A program made the translations under genes and the position numbers. 64,000 nucleotides of DNA, from NCBI GenBank assembly GCA_002989075.1, contig PSQN01000006.1:124001-188000 (forward strand), written 5' to 3'. The number at the start of each line of letters is the position of its first letter. Position 1 is the stretch's first letter. The DNA is from Arthonia radiata. Taxonomy: Eukaryota; Ascomycota; Arthoniomycetes; Arthoniales; Arthoniaceae. This document shows positions 43,983 through 55,477 of this stretch, piece after piece. Below the pieces are notes generated by a model that was not told where the DNA came from, made no database searches, and saw only the letters and a program-made list of their open reading frames with translations.

Positions 43983-44810
43983 TCACCCTCTCAATATCAA
44001 CAAATATTCACACCCCTCAGGCAAACCTCCGAACAGCCATTGCACCCCTCTCTTCGTGAGCACCTGCAACGCCGCAGCAGGTTCCGTATGATCGACGTGA
44101 AAGTCGGTGTCGAGACAACACACCGCCAGCTCATCCATCGGATCCGCGACAAGACGCTCATTGCCTCGTTTCACAGACTCAACGACGCTCGCCGGCTTGT
44201 CATCGAGGTCAAACACCCATCCGCACAGTCTTGCGCCCTGTAGATACGATACTGGAGACGCTTCCAGCATCGCGGCGGCGTTGTCGCGGATGACATTGAG
44301 GTCGACAGAGTCCCAAGTGCCGTCTGCGAACGCACGCACTACGGCTGCAAGCGCAAAAGGATTGGAGCTCGCGATACCAACGTATTGCTCGCCTTCCGTG
44401 GTCTCAGGTGCGCCGGCCTGTTCCTTGATGGCTCGAAGCAGACGGGTCGCAACGCCCTTATTCTGATGGTCGGAGTGAACGACAAGCTGCGTGATCCAAC
44501 AGACGCGCGCCATTCTCTGATCTCCATGCGAGACAAAGGGCCAGACAGTAGCCAGCGCGCCGCCCATCAGCTCGCCGTTGACACGCGCCTTCGCGTGTAG
44601 CGTCTTTGTACGAGCGATCGCTGCAGTAGCTGAGGGTAGGACGGCAGCGGCGAGGAACTGCGCGCTCATACGGATGCGCTGGCCCGGCCTGATTGGTGAT
44701 GTGTCTGCATAGGTACCGTAGTGCTCGCTGAAGAGTTTTGTGGTTGGCTCAAGGTAGGTGAGAATGTGTGGAGATGCGGGATCAAGCGTTGTTAGGACGA
44801 TGTCTTCCAT
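43983..44810 (-). CDS. GNAT-family N-acetyltransferase-like protein
   Basis: This single exon encodes 275 residues from an ATG at 44810. The central part has the GNAT core: the beta-4 strand and acetyl-CoA loop WITQLVVHSDHQNKGVATRL, which carries the Q-x-x-G-x-A pyrophosphate-binding motif. The downstream helix LLRAIKEQ and strand YVGIASSNPFALAAVVRAF follow the family layout. The N-terminal part (residues 1-60) and C-terminal 80 residues (FDLDDKPASVV onwards) look specific to a fungal subgroup of this size. It should transfer acetyl from acetyl-CoA to an amine, but the acceptor cannot be told. It is the last recognised host gene before the AT-rich repeat block, about 2.4 kb away. Confidence 0.78.
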   Translation of the reverse strand: MEDIVLTTLDPASPHILTYLEPTTKLFSEHYGTYADTSPIRPGQRIRMSAQFLAAAVLPSATAAIARTKTLHAKARVNGELMGGALATVWPFVSHGDQRMARVCWITQLVVHSDHQNKGVATRLLRAIKEQAGAPETTEGEQYVGIASSNPFALAAVVRAFADGTWDSVDLNVIRDNAAAMLEASPVSYLQGARLCGWVFDLDDKPASVVESVKRGNERLVADPMDELAVCCLDTDFHVDHTEPAAALQVLTKRGVQWLFGGLPEGCEYLLILRG

Positions 44811-47253
44811 TGAAACGTGCGTGGTATATAGGCGTAGAAACGCGACAAGTGCGCAAGACAGTGGCCAAAAGGCGTTGTATGTAATGTATGTTGTTGCTCT
44901 CTTCTTCCGTGCGGCTGATGATCTGCGGTTGGGGATCTTGAGATTGACTTTGACGCTATAGACGAGATGCCAAGGATCTTGTTAGTCTATTTCGAAGGGT
45001 ATATGGACTTCGTCATCAAGATGAAGGCGACTAAATGTTGTAGTGTGACGTTGTGCTCTGACTATTCTCTTTCAGATCGTGCCTGTGTTGTAGACTTGGG
45101 GACTGAACTCTTCGAAATTGTTCCGCTCTGCGGCTGGGGTGCAAGTCAAATCCAACATGCGATTGGGTTGCTATCATGATAGACCTAGGCCCAGTCGCAC
45201 CGATGATGCTCGTCTTCCAGCTTCGCGTGAGTGGTCGTCGCGTGGGAAAGGATCTTGTTGGAGGGACTTGGGAATGGCTGCTCAGGCAATCTGCTGGTAA
45301 TCATGAGACCGCCCTGTCGGCGGTGAGTGCTTATAATCGATGAAGGCATTGTTCTGCTGATGAAGCGCTTGAAGCCTATGTATGCTCTTTTGCGCGAGCC
45401 GGTGCGAAACCAGAGGAGGTCCGTCTCGTGGTCTTCTGTACGCCAGTATCTGAACATTGAATGAATGATGCTGGGAGGGGTTTTTGGATGGGTTCTCTAC
45501 GGTCACGGTCGTGATCGAGTGGGAATGCTTGCACGAGGTTGTAGCATCGCCATACTTCGAGAGACTGCCTGCTGGACTGAGAGACTTGTCGCGAGCCGCT
45601 CGGTAAAGCTGTAATTGCAGGTTTAGCGGGCTAATTCTGTAGCAGTGACAGCCTTAGGCAAATGGACCCACGCGGAACAATCAATGATTAAAGCAATGGT
45701 AGCTCTAGCTGCTCTCGCAGACATGCAGAGTGGGTGAAGTGGTATTCACTTCTCTGCGATAATAACTCAGTGAGAATACTAAGGGACGCGCTAGAGTATA
45801 ACCACTTAGGGGAATACTTCCGGCCCCCCGGGCCAGATAAGCGTCCGTTGAGAATTAATCTCGATAAAGGCCTCAACATTTGCCTCTCGCGCTTCTTTGA
45901 TGCTTTAACATGTCTACGTGAATGGCCCGCACCCAACGGCCGTCATTGAATGGGGAGAGAATTAGGCTCGCTCTCTCGCGTAAGACTGAAATTTTAATCA
46001 AGTATTCAGCCGGCATCGGCTGGGTTAAGCTCCCATTTCCGGGAGTCGGGGATCTTGGCTCGGCTGGAGATAATCAGCTTTGTCACACCTTTGTGCATTG
46101 ACTCGCGAGTCTGGCAAATGCACGAAGGGAGCGCACGTGTAATTGACTGGCTACCGAGGGGTTGAAAGGACATGGGCAGCTATCCCGGTTCTTATGTGCG
46201 AGCCCGTCTACGCGTCCCGGCCCAACGCTGACCGTTCAAGCGCAAGCGGAATTGCTGTTCACGATTCGCACAGCTGGCATCAGAGAGATGCACTCAGTGG
46301 TGGGTATGTGGTGGGTATGCGGAGTGAAATCAACCAATGACAGATTCGCGAGCCCTCGACTGTATGCGTAAGTCTGCAATCTCGTAGTTGCCGTGTCACC
46401 GAAGCAGGAAGCCTGTCTGAATAGAGGTACTTTCGCGACTTTACGCTTGTCTTCGGTGAAGGCAATTAGCGTCCTCTTTGCTCTTCGATACATCCCTGAC
46501 ACAGCTCGTCAGCAGGGGTAGCGGCGTACGCGATACATGCACAAGTTCATGCAAGTTCTGGAGGTGAACCTACATGCTTTGAAGCATAAGTGCGCTCGAC
46601 AAAGTCGTGTACTCTTGCGAGAACACATAGCGCAGCCTGGTCGATCGAAAAAGCTCGAACAACCTATCATCGCAGTAGATCAGTTCTGATACTGCTGTGA
46701 ATCCTCTTCGATTGATAAATCCACGTTCGAAGCATCGAGTCCTGTCTTGCTCTGTTGCGCGGCTGCTGTCACACTGCCAGCTGCCCAGTAGGTGATGATT
46801 TGAGACATAGCTTGATTGCGGTGACAATTTGTTGACTGATGCCTATAGCCTCTGCGAAGTACAAGGTCATGTGTTGGCCATGGCAAGAAGGCTGCGACCA
46901 CATCGATGTCTCTCGAAGTTTTTATTTGGTTAGAAATGGGTTGAGCGTGCTGCGGAGGCCCGCCCGCCGCATAGATATACATCTCGCTTATGTGCATAGC
47001 AAGTCATCCGTAGTCCGACTCAGTGATGATTGAGATAGCTCAATTGCGATGAAGAGGCTCGGAATATAGGATCGACGCGTATAAAGTGTCCAAGCCTTCG
47101 GGAGTGTGCTCCGATTTGGACACTACGAGACATCTGAAGCATCATCAGACTAGATCCAACTCACAAAGCAAAACCAAAGAATGAGTTCGCTCGGTTACGA
47201 TTCGTAGAAGGTTATCGCGCTGAATATTCAACAAAATATGCATATTCATACAC
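44811..47253. other. Intergenic transition zone before the repeat block
   Basis: GC content is still host-like, but no gene is recognisable. An isolated 71-codon frame at 45734-45949 (with LGEYFRPPGPDKRPLRINL) reads like protein, yet begins with GTG and has no neighbours. At 47085-47124 there is a hairpin with 9-bp perfect arms. Other short frames overlap on both strands and look like chance. Confidence 0.5.
47085..47124. repeat. Hairpin with nested stem
   Basis: AGTGTCCAA at 47085-47093 is exactly complementary to TTGGACACT at 47116-47124. The loop contains a second small stem, GGAG-TGTG-CTCC. It lies 130 bp before the first LTR. It could be an RNA structure, a terminator-like fold or the end of an unknown element. 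Confidence 0.55.
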
Positions 47254-47761
47254 TGTTAAAAAGGTGCAGGGAAGAAGAAGGATACTACTACAAAGAGTAG
47301 GAAGACGAGACCAGCTTGGGACTGGTGCAATACTTAGGCTTAGTACAGGTACAGTACTTAATAGCAAGGAGAAGCTGTTATTATATTGTCTGTCTTATTA
47401 GCTAAAATTCTCTAAAGAGATTCTAGCTTATATATCTAAGTCTAGCGGCTTATATAAGACTTACTAAATATCTATTCTTTTTAATAGAGGCTAAATAACC
47501 TATAACTTACTATATAAGATAGTAATTCTGTCTATTTAAAACTATTAGTCTTTAAGTTTATTCTATATTGTCTTAGACTACGGGCTAGCTGTTTAGAATA
47601 AGTTGTATAATACTTCTTTTTGTTCTAAACTCGGGCTACTAGACCCGACCCTTTAGGTAAAAGGCTTGTTTTATTCTAAGCCGAGACAGCTGGTAGAACC
47701 TGTTCAATACTCCGGGCCCCTAAGGGTTCCGGCTAACTAGCTAGTTGGTTAATTTTTAATA
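47254..47761 (-). mobile_element. Inverted solo LTR of the neighbouring Copia family (fossil)
   Basis: This 508-bp segment is the reverse complement of the LTR found at 47916-48421 and 52820-53326, running from the LTR's end (TGTTAAAAAGGTGCAG on the plus strand) to its start (GGTTAATTTTTAATA). No internal region adjoins it. The flanking 5-mers, TACAC on the left and TATAT on the right, would match if C-to-T changes had occurred, so a target duplication is plausible. It marks the edge of the AT-rich block. Decayed. Confidence 0.8.
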
Positions 47762-47915
47762 TATATCGAGGAGTTAACGTAGCGAATAAGCTTAGTCTTA
47801 GCCTGCTTAGACCCTTCTATAGACTATTCTCTATTAGATAATAGATATCTAAAGGGTCTAAGATAGCCTTAGTCTACTTAGTTCTGTAGATAGAGTAGAT
47901 ATCTAATATAGTATT

Positions 47916-48421
47916 TGTTAGAAATTAACCAACTAGCTGGTTAGTTGGAACCCTTAGGGACCTAGAGTATCGGATAAGTTCTATTAGCTGTCTTGGTCTA
48001 GAATAGAATAAGCCTTTTATTTAAAGGGTCGGGCCTAGTAGCCCGAATTTAAGACAAAAAGAAGTATTGTACGACTTATTCTAGACAGCTGGCCCGTAGT
48101 CTAAGATAACACAGAATAGACTTAAAGACTAATAGTTTTAAATAAACGGAATTACTATCTTATATAGTAAGTTATAGGTTATCTAGCTTCTATTAAAAGA
48201 ACAGATATCTAGTAAATTCTATATAGACCGCTAAACTTAGATATATAAGCTAGAATCTCTCTAGAGAATTTTAGCTAATAAGACAAACAATATAACAATA
48301 GCTTCTCCTTGCTACTAAGTATTGTATATATACTAAGCTTAAGTATTGTACCAGTCTTAAGCTAGTCTCGTCTTCTTACTCTTTATAGTAGTATTCTTCT
48401 TCTTTTCTGTACTATTTTACA
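47916..48421 (+). repeat. 5' LTR of the Copia element (fossil)
   Basis: It starts TGTTAGAAATTAACC directly after the GTATT duplication and ends TTTTACA just before the primer-binding site. It is closely similar over its length to the 3' LTR, mostly with C/T and G/A differences. Confidence 0.9.
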
Positions 48422-51400
48422 GGTTATAAGCCTAGATTAGCATCAATTTCTTTCAAATTTCCTTTTTAGAAAATATTTCCCCTACTACACCTATCGGCAC
48501 CTTCAAACGATCCTATTACCAATTGACTCTAAATTTTTAGCCCAATTTAACTATTAGAACAGAATTTCCTTTTTTTTTTGGAAATCTCCGACTATATATT
48601 TGGCTATAGACTCCTCTTATAAGATTTCTAAACTCAAGGGCTCGACTAATTGGGACATTTGATCGATTCGAATGGAGGCCCTTTTAACTAAAAAGGGCTA
48701 TAGTAATGTTATAATCCCCTTTTCCGGCTATTTAGCTAGTATATTATCGAAGCTAGCCGCTAGAAACGGTCGATAAGAGCAGTAGCCCTTATTCAACTAA
48801 CTTTAGAGAACGGTCCCCTTATTTAAACAAAGGGGATTTATAACTCTCTAGAACTTTAAAATAGTCTAAAAAGGTTATACGAATCGAAAGGTTTTAGTTT
48901 CGAGTTTCTAATTTGTAAGGAGCTCTTTAGCACTACACTTAGTAAGATAAAAAACCTTAAGCTTTATCTTGCTAAAATTAGACAATTAACGGACGATTTA
49001 GTAACCCGAGGACTAGTACTACCCAACAAGATGGTAGATGCCTACGTTCTATAAAATCTGACAACAAAATAAAAGCAAACGGTAGCTATTATTAGCCAAA
49101 GCTACCGGCAAACGACTAGCGATATAAGTCTATAGGACTTATTTAGTCAACTTATAGACAAGTTTCGTCGAATCTGTAGTAGTACCCCAGCAGAAAAGGT
49201 TTTTACTGCAATAGACAATAAATCGACGCAAAGAACCGGAGAAAAATTAAAACCTCTAAGTAAAAACTAAGAAAAATGCCCCTTTTGTAACAAAAAGGGG
49301 CATAAATCAGCAACTTATTGGAAAAAATACCCAAATCTCCGGCTAAATTCTAGCAAAAGCTCTAAAAACACCGATTTTTCAATGTTTTCTGTACACAGTT
49401 CTAACCCACAAAAAGAACAATGCTTTACAGTATTACTAGACAGAGTTAATCACTCTACTAATTCTTAAATCCTCGATACAGGCTTAACAAGCTATATTTG
49501 CTCGAATATTAACCTTCTAATAGATATCCGGCCAACTAACCGAATTATTCGTTGAAGAGGAGGAAAGTTAATTCGAGCCTTTTAGATAGGTAAAGCAAAA
49601 CTGTTCTTTAAGAATAAAACAATTGTTCTAGACAAAGTTTTGTTTGTTAAGGAATTTAGAATTAACCTCCTAAGCTTCAATAAGCTTAGAAAGAGGGGAG
49701 GTAAGGTAACTTTTAGCTAAAACAAGCTAAAAGTTAATTGAGCCGGATAACTAACTACCGAGGGGCGGTATATTAATAGTCTAATAGTAATAGAAGCTTA
49801 GACTATTAATACAGTCCGATCTCTCTATACTATTTCTTTAAAAACTAACCTTTAGTATTAACAGATAAGATATATAGGCGAAAACGCCTTAAAACAGCTT
49901 AAAAAGGTTGCCCTAGGAATAAATTATTCGGACAAATCGGGAGATAATTGCTAAATTTGCTTTAAAGTAAAGGCAACAGCTAAAGTTAGCTAAAAAACTT
50001 TAGACAAATCGGTTAATTATTTAGAAAAAGTCTACTTAAATATTTGCAGGCTAATTATACCGCAAACCCCTTTTAAAGATCGATTATTTACTAGCTTTAT
50101 AGACAATAAAACTCGGTATACAACTACCGAGGTACTATAGTCTAAAGATTAAGTTTTCGATATACTATCTATCTATATTACTTAAAAAGAAACGTAGTCT
50201 AAGCATTCTTTTAAAAGACTATACTTAAACAACACAAAAGAATACCAGGAAGGCTAGATAAAACAGCTTCTAAAACAAAAAGGAGCTATTCTAACAATAT
50301 TCGTACTGTATATCTCCTAGTAAAACGGACGAGCTAAACGCTTTAACCGAACAATTGTTAGTAAAGTTCGAGCAATACTTTATACCGCCGGGCTACCCTA
50401 AATATATTAGGGTAAAGCACTAAAAGCAGCTACCTATATTTATAACAGAATCCCTTATACTAAATTGCTAGAGTTTATTACCCCGTATAAAGTAAAATAC
50501 AGTAAAAAACTAAATATCAGTACTATTAAAATCTAGAGCTCAGTTACTTATCTTAAAGAACCTAAACTAAAAAAACTAAACGTTAGAGCAACTACTTATA
50601 TCCTAATAGGCTATAGATCGAACCAATATAAGCTCTTAGACCTTAATAGCCGGAAGGTTTATTAAGAAAGAAACGTCTATATTTAAGAAGGAAAATTTGT
50701 TTGAGACCTACGGGGATCTATAGTTAATTAATTAACTAAGAGTATTTCTAAAGAGCCCGAAGAACAACTAAAAGTTGAGTTCAAAAACAAGCTATATCCG
50801 ACCGCTAAATCTTAAGATAATAGAGAGATATCTCCCGATAAACAAGGAAGTCCTCTGTATAAGGAACAGTATATCCCTTCTATATCTTAACAACTAGCGA
50901 ACGAATTTAGACAAGAACTATACCAAACTAGAGCTCTAAACAAGTCTAACCTTCTTACCGAGTTAGATTACAGAAGTACTAAAGACTCTAGCCGGATAGA
51001 TACCGATTGCGCCCAGAAAATAGATTTTATATACAAAAACGCTGATAAAAATTAGTTTAACGAGTTTTACAATAACCTAGAACAATACGCCGAGTAGGCT
51101 TTAGTCGTAGTTACTAAAGAGCCTAATAACTTAAAACAAATAAGAGTATCTAAGAATTAGCCTTCTTAGCTAAACGCAATATAATTAGAGCTCAAAGAGC
51201 TAACTAACTAAGAAACCTAAATATTAACCGAGCTGCCGCCGAATAGAAAGGCGCTAAAAGGGCGCTAGGTACCGAAGATTAAATACCCTCTAGAGAGCGA
51301 GCCGATTTTTAAAGCCCGCTAGATAGCTAAGGGCTGCCAGCAAAGACCCGGCCTCGATTTTATAGAGACCTTTATAAATATAGTAAATTTAATTACCTAC

Positions 51401-52819
51401 CGGCTTATACTAGTCTTAGTAGTAGAGAAAGACTAAAAAATAAAGCAATGAGACGTAAAATTAGCTTATCTTAACGCAAAGTTAGACGAGATTGTCTATA
51501 TTAAGTAACTAACTGGCCTATCTAACGGAACTAATAAAGTTTGTTGAATAAAGAAGGCCCTTTACGGTCTAAAACAGACCGACCAACAGTAGAAAGCCTA
51601 TCTTTAAGAATTACTAAGGGGCATAGGTTTTAAACCCCTAGTATCCGATTAGTCGGTTTATATTTAAAGAACCAAAAAGCAGGCAATTTTAATCGCCTAC
51701 GTAGATAATATATTAGCTGTATCCGATTCTACCGAAACAATCTCTAGAATTTATAAGAAACTAAACAAGACTCTTACAGTTAAGGACTTAGAAGACGTTA
51801 GTAAGTTCCTAGAAATTAAAATTACTCGAGATCGCTCAGCGAAAACAATTCGCCTAGATTAGTCGACTTATTTGGCTAAAATTTTAACTAAATACTCGAA
51901 GAAAAACGGCCGAATGCCTAGAAAAATACTGCAACCCGTCGGCTCAAAATTAACACCGAATCCTAACTAAGCTAGCAGTACCAATATTTCTAATTATTAG
52001 CAACAAATTGGGTTAATTTTGTATCTAACAACAAAGACAAGACCCGATATTGTCTTTATAACTAGCCTACTAACCCGGTACATATCGAATCCTAGTAAGG
52101 AGCACTAAAGAGTTTTAAGTAGCCTTTAAGCTTACTTAGATAAAACTTCTAACCTTAGCCTTTACTATAAATCTCCCTTAATAGACGGTATAACCGGCTA
52201 TTATAACGCAGATTGGGGGGGGGGACCTCGGTACCAGAAGATCGACTACCGGCTATATCTTTCTACTCAGGAACGGAGCCCTTAGCTAGAATTCAAAGCT
52301 ACAAAAAACGGTCGCCTTAAGCTCTTATAAGGCTAAATATATAGCCCTTAAAGAAGCTATAAAGAAACAGTTATTTATCCGATTAATTGCTACCAAACTG
52401 TCCGGAATTTTTAAAGGAAATTCGATTACTATTGTTTTAGCGGGTACTTTTAAAAAGTCTGCGGATAAAAAGACTCGGCGGGCTCTAACGCACTAAGCAA
52501 GCATATATCTGCCCGGGCAAGCCGGTTAAATTAGACCGAAGACCCTAGTTTTGCCGGTAAAACTGTTACTTACCGACAGCAATTCGGCAAAAGAACTTAT
52601 AAAAAACCCTACCTTCTAAGCTAAATCTAAGTATATTGATATACAGTATCACTATATTAGAGAAAACGTTTAGGTAGGCTAAATAGAGCTTAAATACGTT
52701 TCTGTAAGGGACAATTAGCAGACGGTTTAACAAAACCGATCGACTTAGCTAAAATACTAACGTTTAGAACTTAAATTAGCTTACAATTCGGCTAAAATAA
52801 CTAGTTAATTAAGGAAGTG

Positions 52820-53326
52820 TGTTAGAAATTAACTAACTAGCTAGTTAGCCGGAACCCTTAGAGACCTAGAATATTGAATAAGTCTTACTAGCTGTCTTAG
52901 TTTAAAATAGAATAAACCTTTTATCTAAAGGGTCGGGCCTAGTAGCCTAAATTTAAGACAAAAAGAAGTATTGTACGACCCGTTCTAAATAGCTGGCCTG
53001 TAGTCTAAGACAATATAAAATAAACTTAAAGACTAATAATTTTAGATAGACAGAATTACTGTCTTGTACGGTAAGTTACAGGTTATCTAGTCTCTATCAA
53101 AAAAATAGATATTTAGTAAGTTTTATACAGACTACTAAACTTAAATATATAAGCTAAGATTCCTCTAGAGAATTCTAGCTAATAAAACAGACAATATAAC
53201 AATAGCTTCTTTTTGCTACTAAGTATTGTATCTGTACTAAGCTTAAGTATTATACTAATCTTAAGCTAGTCTTGTCTTTCTACTCTTTATAGTAGTATTC
53301 TTCTTCTTTCCTGCACCTTTTTAATA
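52820..53326 (+). repeat. 3' LTR of the Copia element (fossil)
   Basis: It starts TGTTAGAAATTAAC after a purine-rich AAGGAAGTG and ends TTTTTAATA, followed by the second GTATT copy. Length is 507 bp against 506 bp for the 5' copy. Confidence 0.9.
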
Positions 53327-53469
53327 GTATTCTATACTTTATAAGTTTAAAGCTTAATAGTAGTCTTAGCATGTTTTTATATTTCTTAGTATTTTTTTAT
53401 ATTTAAAAGTTATCTTTACTAGTATAAAATTTTATAGCTAATTTAATAAATATTAATTTAAAAAAAGCT

Positions 53470-53990
53470 ATAGTAAAAAATTTTTCTAGAATTTAAAGCT
53501 CTTTTTTATTTATTTATACTAAGTAAAATAAGCTATATAAGAAGTTAAGAGTTAAAGTATATTTTATAATTATTAATAAAAGTAATACTTTAGAGACTTT
53601 TAAAAGGCTTAAAGCCTTTTAAAAGAGACTTAAAGGCTACTAGAAGAAGTTTAATATCTTTATATATTAGAAAAGCTATTATTAGATCTTAGACTCTTTA
53701 GATATCTATTATCTAAAAAAAAATAGTATAGTATATATAGTATATCTAAGAGTCTAAGTAGACTAAGACTAGATCTAAGGTCTAATAGTAGCTTTCTTAG
53801 TATATAGAGATATTAAAGACTTTTAAGTCTTTTTTAAAAGGATTTAAGTCTTTTAAAAGCCTTTAAAGTATTACTTTTATTAAAATTATAAAAATATATT
53901 AGCTTTAAGCTTTTTATATAATTTATTTTACTTAGTATAAATAAAAAAAAATAAGTCTTAAATTTTATAATTTTTTTTAAATATAGTAAT
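53470..53990. mobile_element. Foldback (long inverted-repeat) element, non-autonomous
   Basis: Two arms of about 235 bp, 53470-53706 and 53738-53990, are reverse complements with scattered mismatches, separated by about 30 bp of A/T-rich spacer. Matching landmarks include AAAGTAATACTTTA near 53579 against TAAAGTATTACTTTT near 53864, and CTTAGACTCTTTAGATAT near 53688 against ATATCTAAGAGTCTAAG near 53741. No coding part is visible. This looks like a MITE or foldback transposon, or the remains of a tail-to-tail duplication, later turned AT-rich. Ends and target duplication are not clear. Confidence 0.65.
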
Positions 53991-55229
53991 AATTGCTCTA
54001 GAGTAAGTAGTATATTATATTCTTCTCTTACCTTAGTATAATCTTTATATAATACTATATATTCTTTAATACATCTTAATATACTCTCTATAAGAACGCC
54101 TAATAATTACTAATATATATAGTAGCTATAGAGTATTAAGTAGAATTTCTACTTATATACAGTAGATAGTCTATATTATATATAGTAGAACATCTATGTT
54201 ATATATAGAAAGTAGTCTATATAGCTAGATATAGGTATATTAGAGCGAGATAGCATCTATATTAGAGTATTTCTTATTAACTCTATTACTTCTAGTATTG
54301 TAACAACTTATTATAGCGCTATCTCTAGCTTTCAACTCTATCTATACTATATAAGTATAAGTATAGACAGGTATTGCTTCTATCTCTAGAGTTAGGCTAT
54401 ATAAGAGCTATAAAAGAATATCTTATTCTCTAACTATACAATATATAAGTACTATACTACCTATAAGCTGCCTTCTTTTAAAGTCTATACCGTACTAAAT
54501 AACTTCTAGTAATACTCTTATACTAGCTTTAATCTCTTTACTATTACTATAGATACTTTAAAAATATATAGCTTTAATTACTAGTCTTAACTTATATCTA
54601 ATAATCCCTCTCTTACTTAATTCTAGTCTTTTATAGAGCAATTCTATAATAGTTTATCTTTTATACTAATTTAGTAGTCTTCTTTAGATAATATACTTTA
54701 CTAGTACGCTTATTAAGGGCTTATACTACTTTTAGCAATATACGGCTTAGACTAGAATTTTAATACTAACTATAATACTATTTAGACGTAGTAAGCTAAT
54801 TATAGCTATAATATCTAACGTAGTATATATATATAGCTGCTTTCTAGTAGGTAGGTTAGTATATATCTAACTATAGCTAATATATTTAGTAAAACTTAAG
54901 ACTAATATATCTCTCTAAAAGCTAAGAGCTCTGTTAGAATTTTAAAATACGTATCTAGTATACCTTCTTTACTAGTTTTAAAGGGTAACGGTAAATTATA
55001 AGATCTATAAAATAACCTCTTTTAGCAATAAAGGGATTCTCTTACTACTATAGTATCTTTAAAGACAGGCCTTAGTCTAGTCTTATTTAGTATAAGTATA
55101 TTATTAACCTTAAGTATAGACCTTATACTAACCTATAATAAGTCTAGTGTCTTATACTTAAGAATACTTATACTTAGCCTGTAGCTTAAGTAAGAGTTAA
55201 AGATTTATATAGAAACTAATCTTATCTTT
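53991..55229. other. AT-rich stretch with no identifiable feature
   Basis: It is TA-dinucleotide-rich sequence of the type produced by RIP. I see no domain on either strand and no matching repeat elsewhere in the window. It is probably an old element decayed beyond recognition. Confidence 0.5.
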
Positions 55230-55477
55230 TATAAGAGTACTGAGCTAGAGTTTCTACTATTCTTCTATAAACAAGACTTACAATAAGAAACAACTATCTA
55301 TAAGCGCTGCGCGCTCTCTAAATATCTAAGCTCGAGGTAAGAGTGCTCGATTGGACCTAGTATATCCACCTCTGTAGTTAATTATAATTTACCGCGTCGA
55401 GGCTAGCGCGGCGTAGAAAATATTAGCGCGGGCCTAAGCTTTCTGTTCCGACTCTGTTTCGACTTATTTAGCTTGTA
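55230..55477 (-). repeat. Left (3') LTR of the Gypsy element (fossil)
   Basis: A 248-bp copy beginning TATAAGAGTACT and ending GCTTGTA on the plus strand. It contains the GC-rich core ACCGCGTCGAGGCTAGCGCG near 55390-55410, also present in the right copy. Confidence 0.85.

Larger units (their letters stand above)
47916..53326 (+). mobile_element. Full-length decayed Ty1/Copia LTR retrotransposon (fossil)
   Basis: The element is about 5.4 kb with LTRs at 47916-48421 and 52820-53326 and an exact 5-bp target duplication GTATT at 47911-47915 and 53327-53331. The LTRs have TG...CA-type ends. The primer-binding site after the 5' LTR (GGTTATAAGCC) resembles the complement of the initiator-Met tRNA anticodon arm, as in Copia elements that prime on a half tRNA. 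A purine-rich tract precedes the 3' LTR. The order of parts is Copia: gag with a CCHC knuckle near 49265-49310, protease near 49470, integrase at about 49.9-50.5 kb, reverse transcriptase at about 51.4-52.1 kb and RNase H at about 52.2-52.8 kb. It is broken in very many places, mainly by changes typical of RIP. Age cannot be judged from LTR differences because RIP inflates them. Confidence 0.93.
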
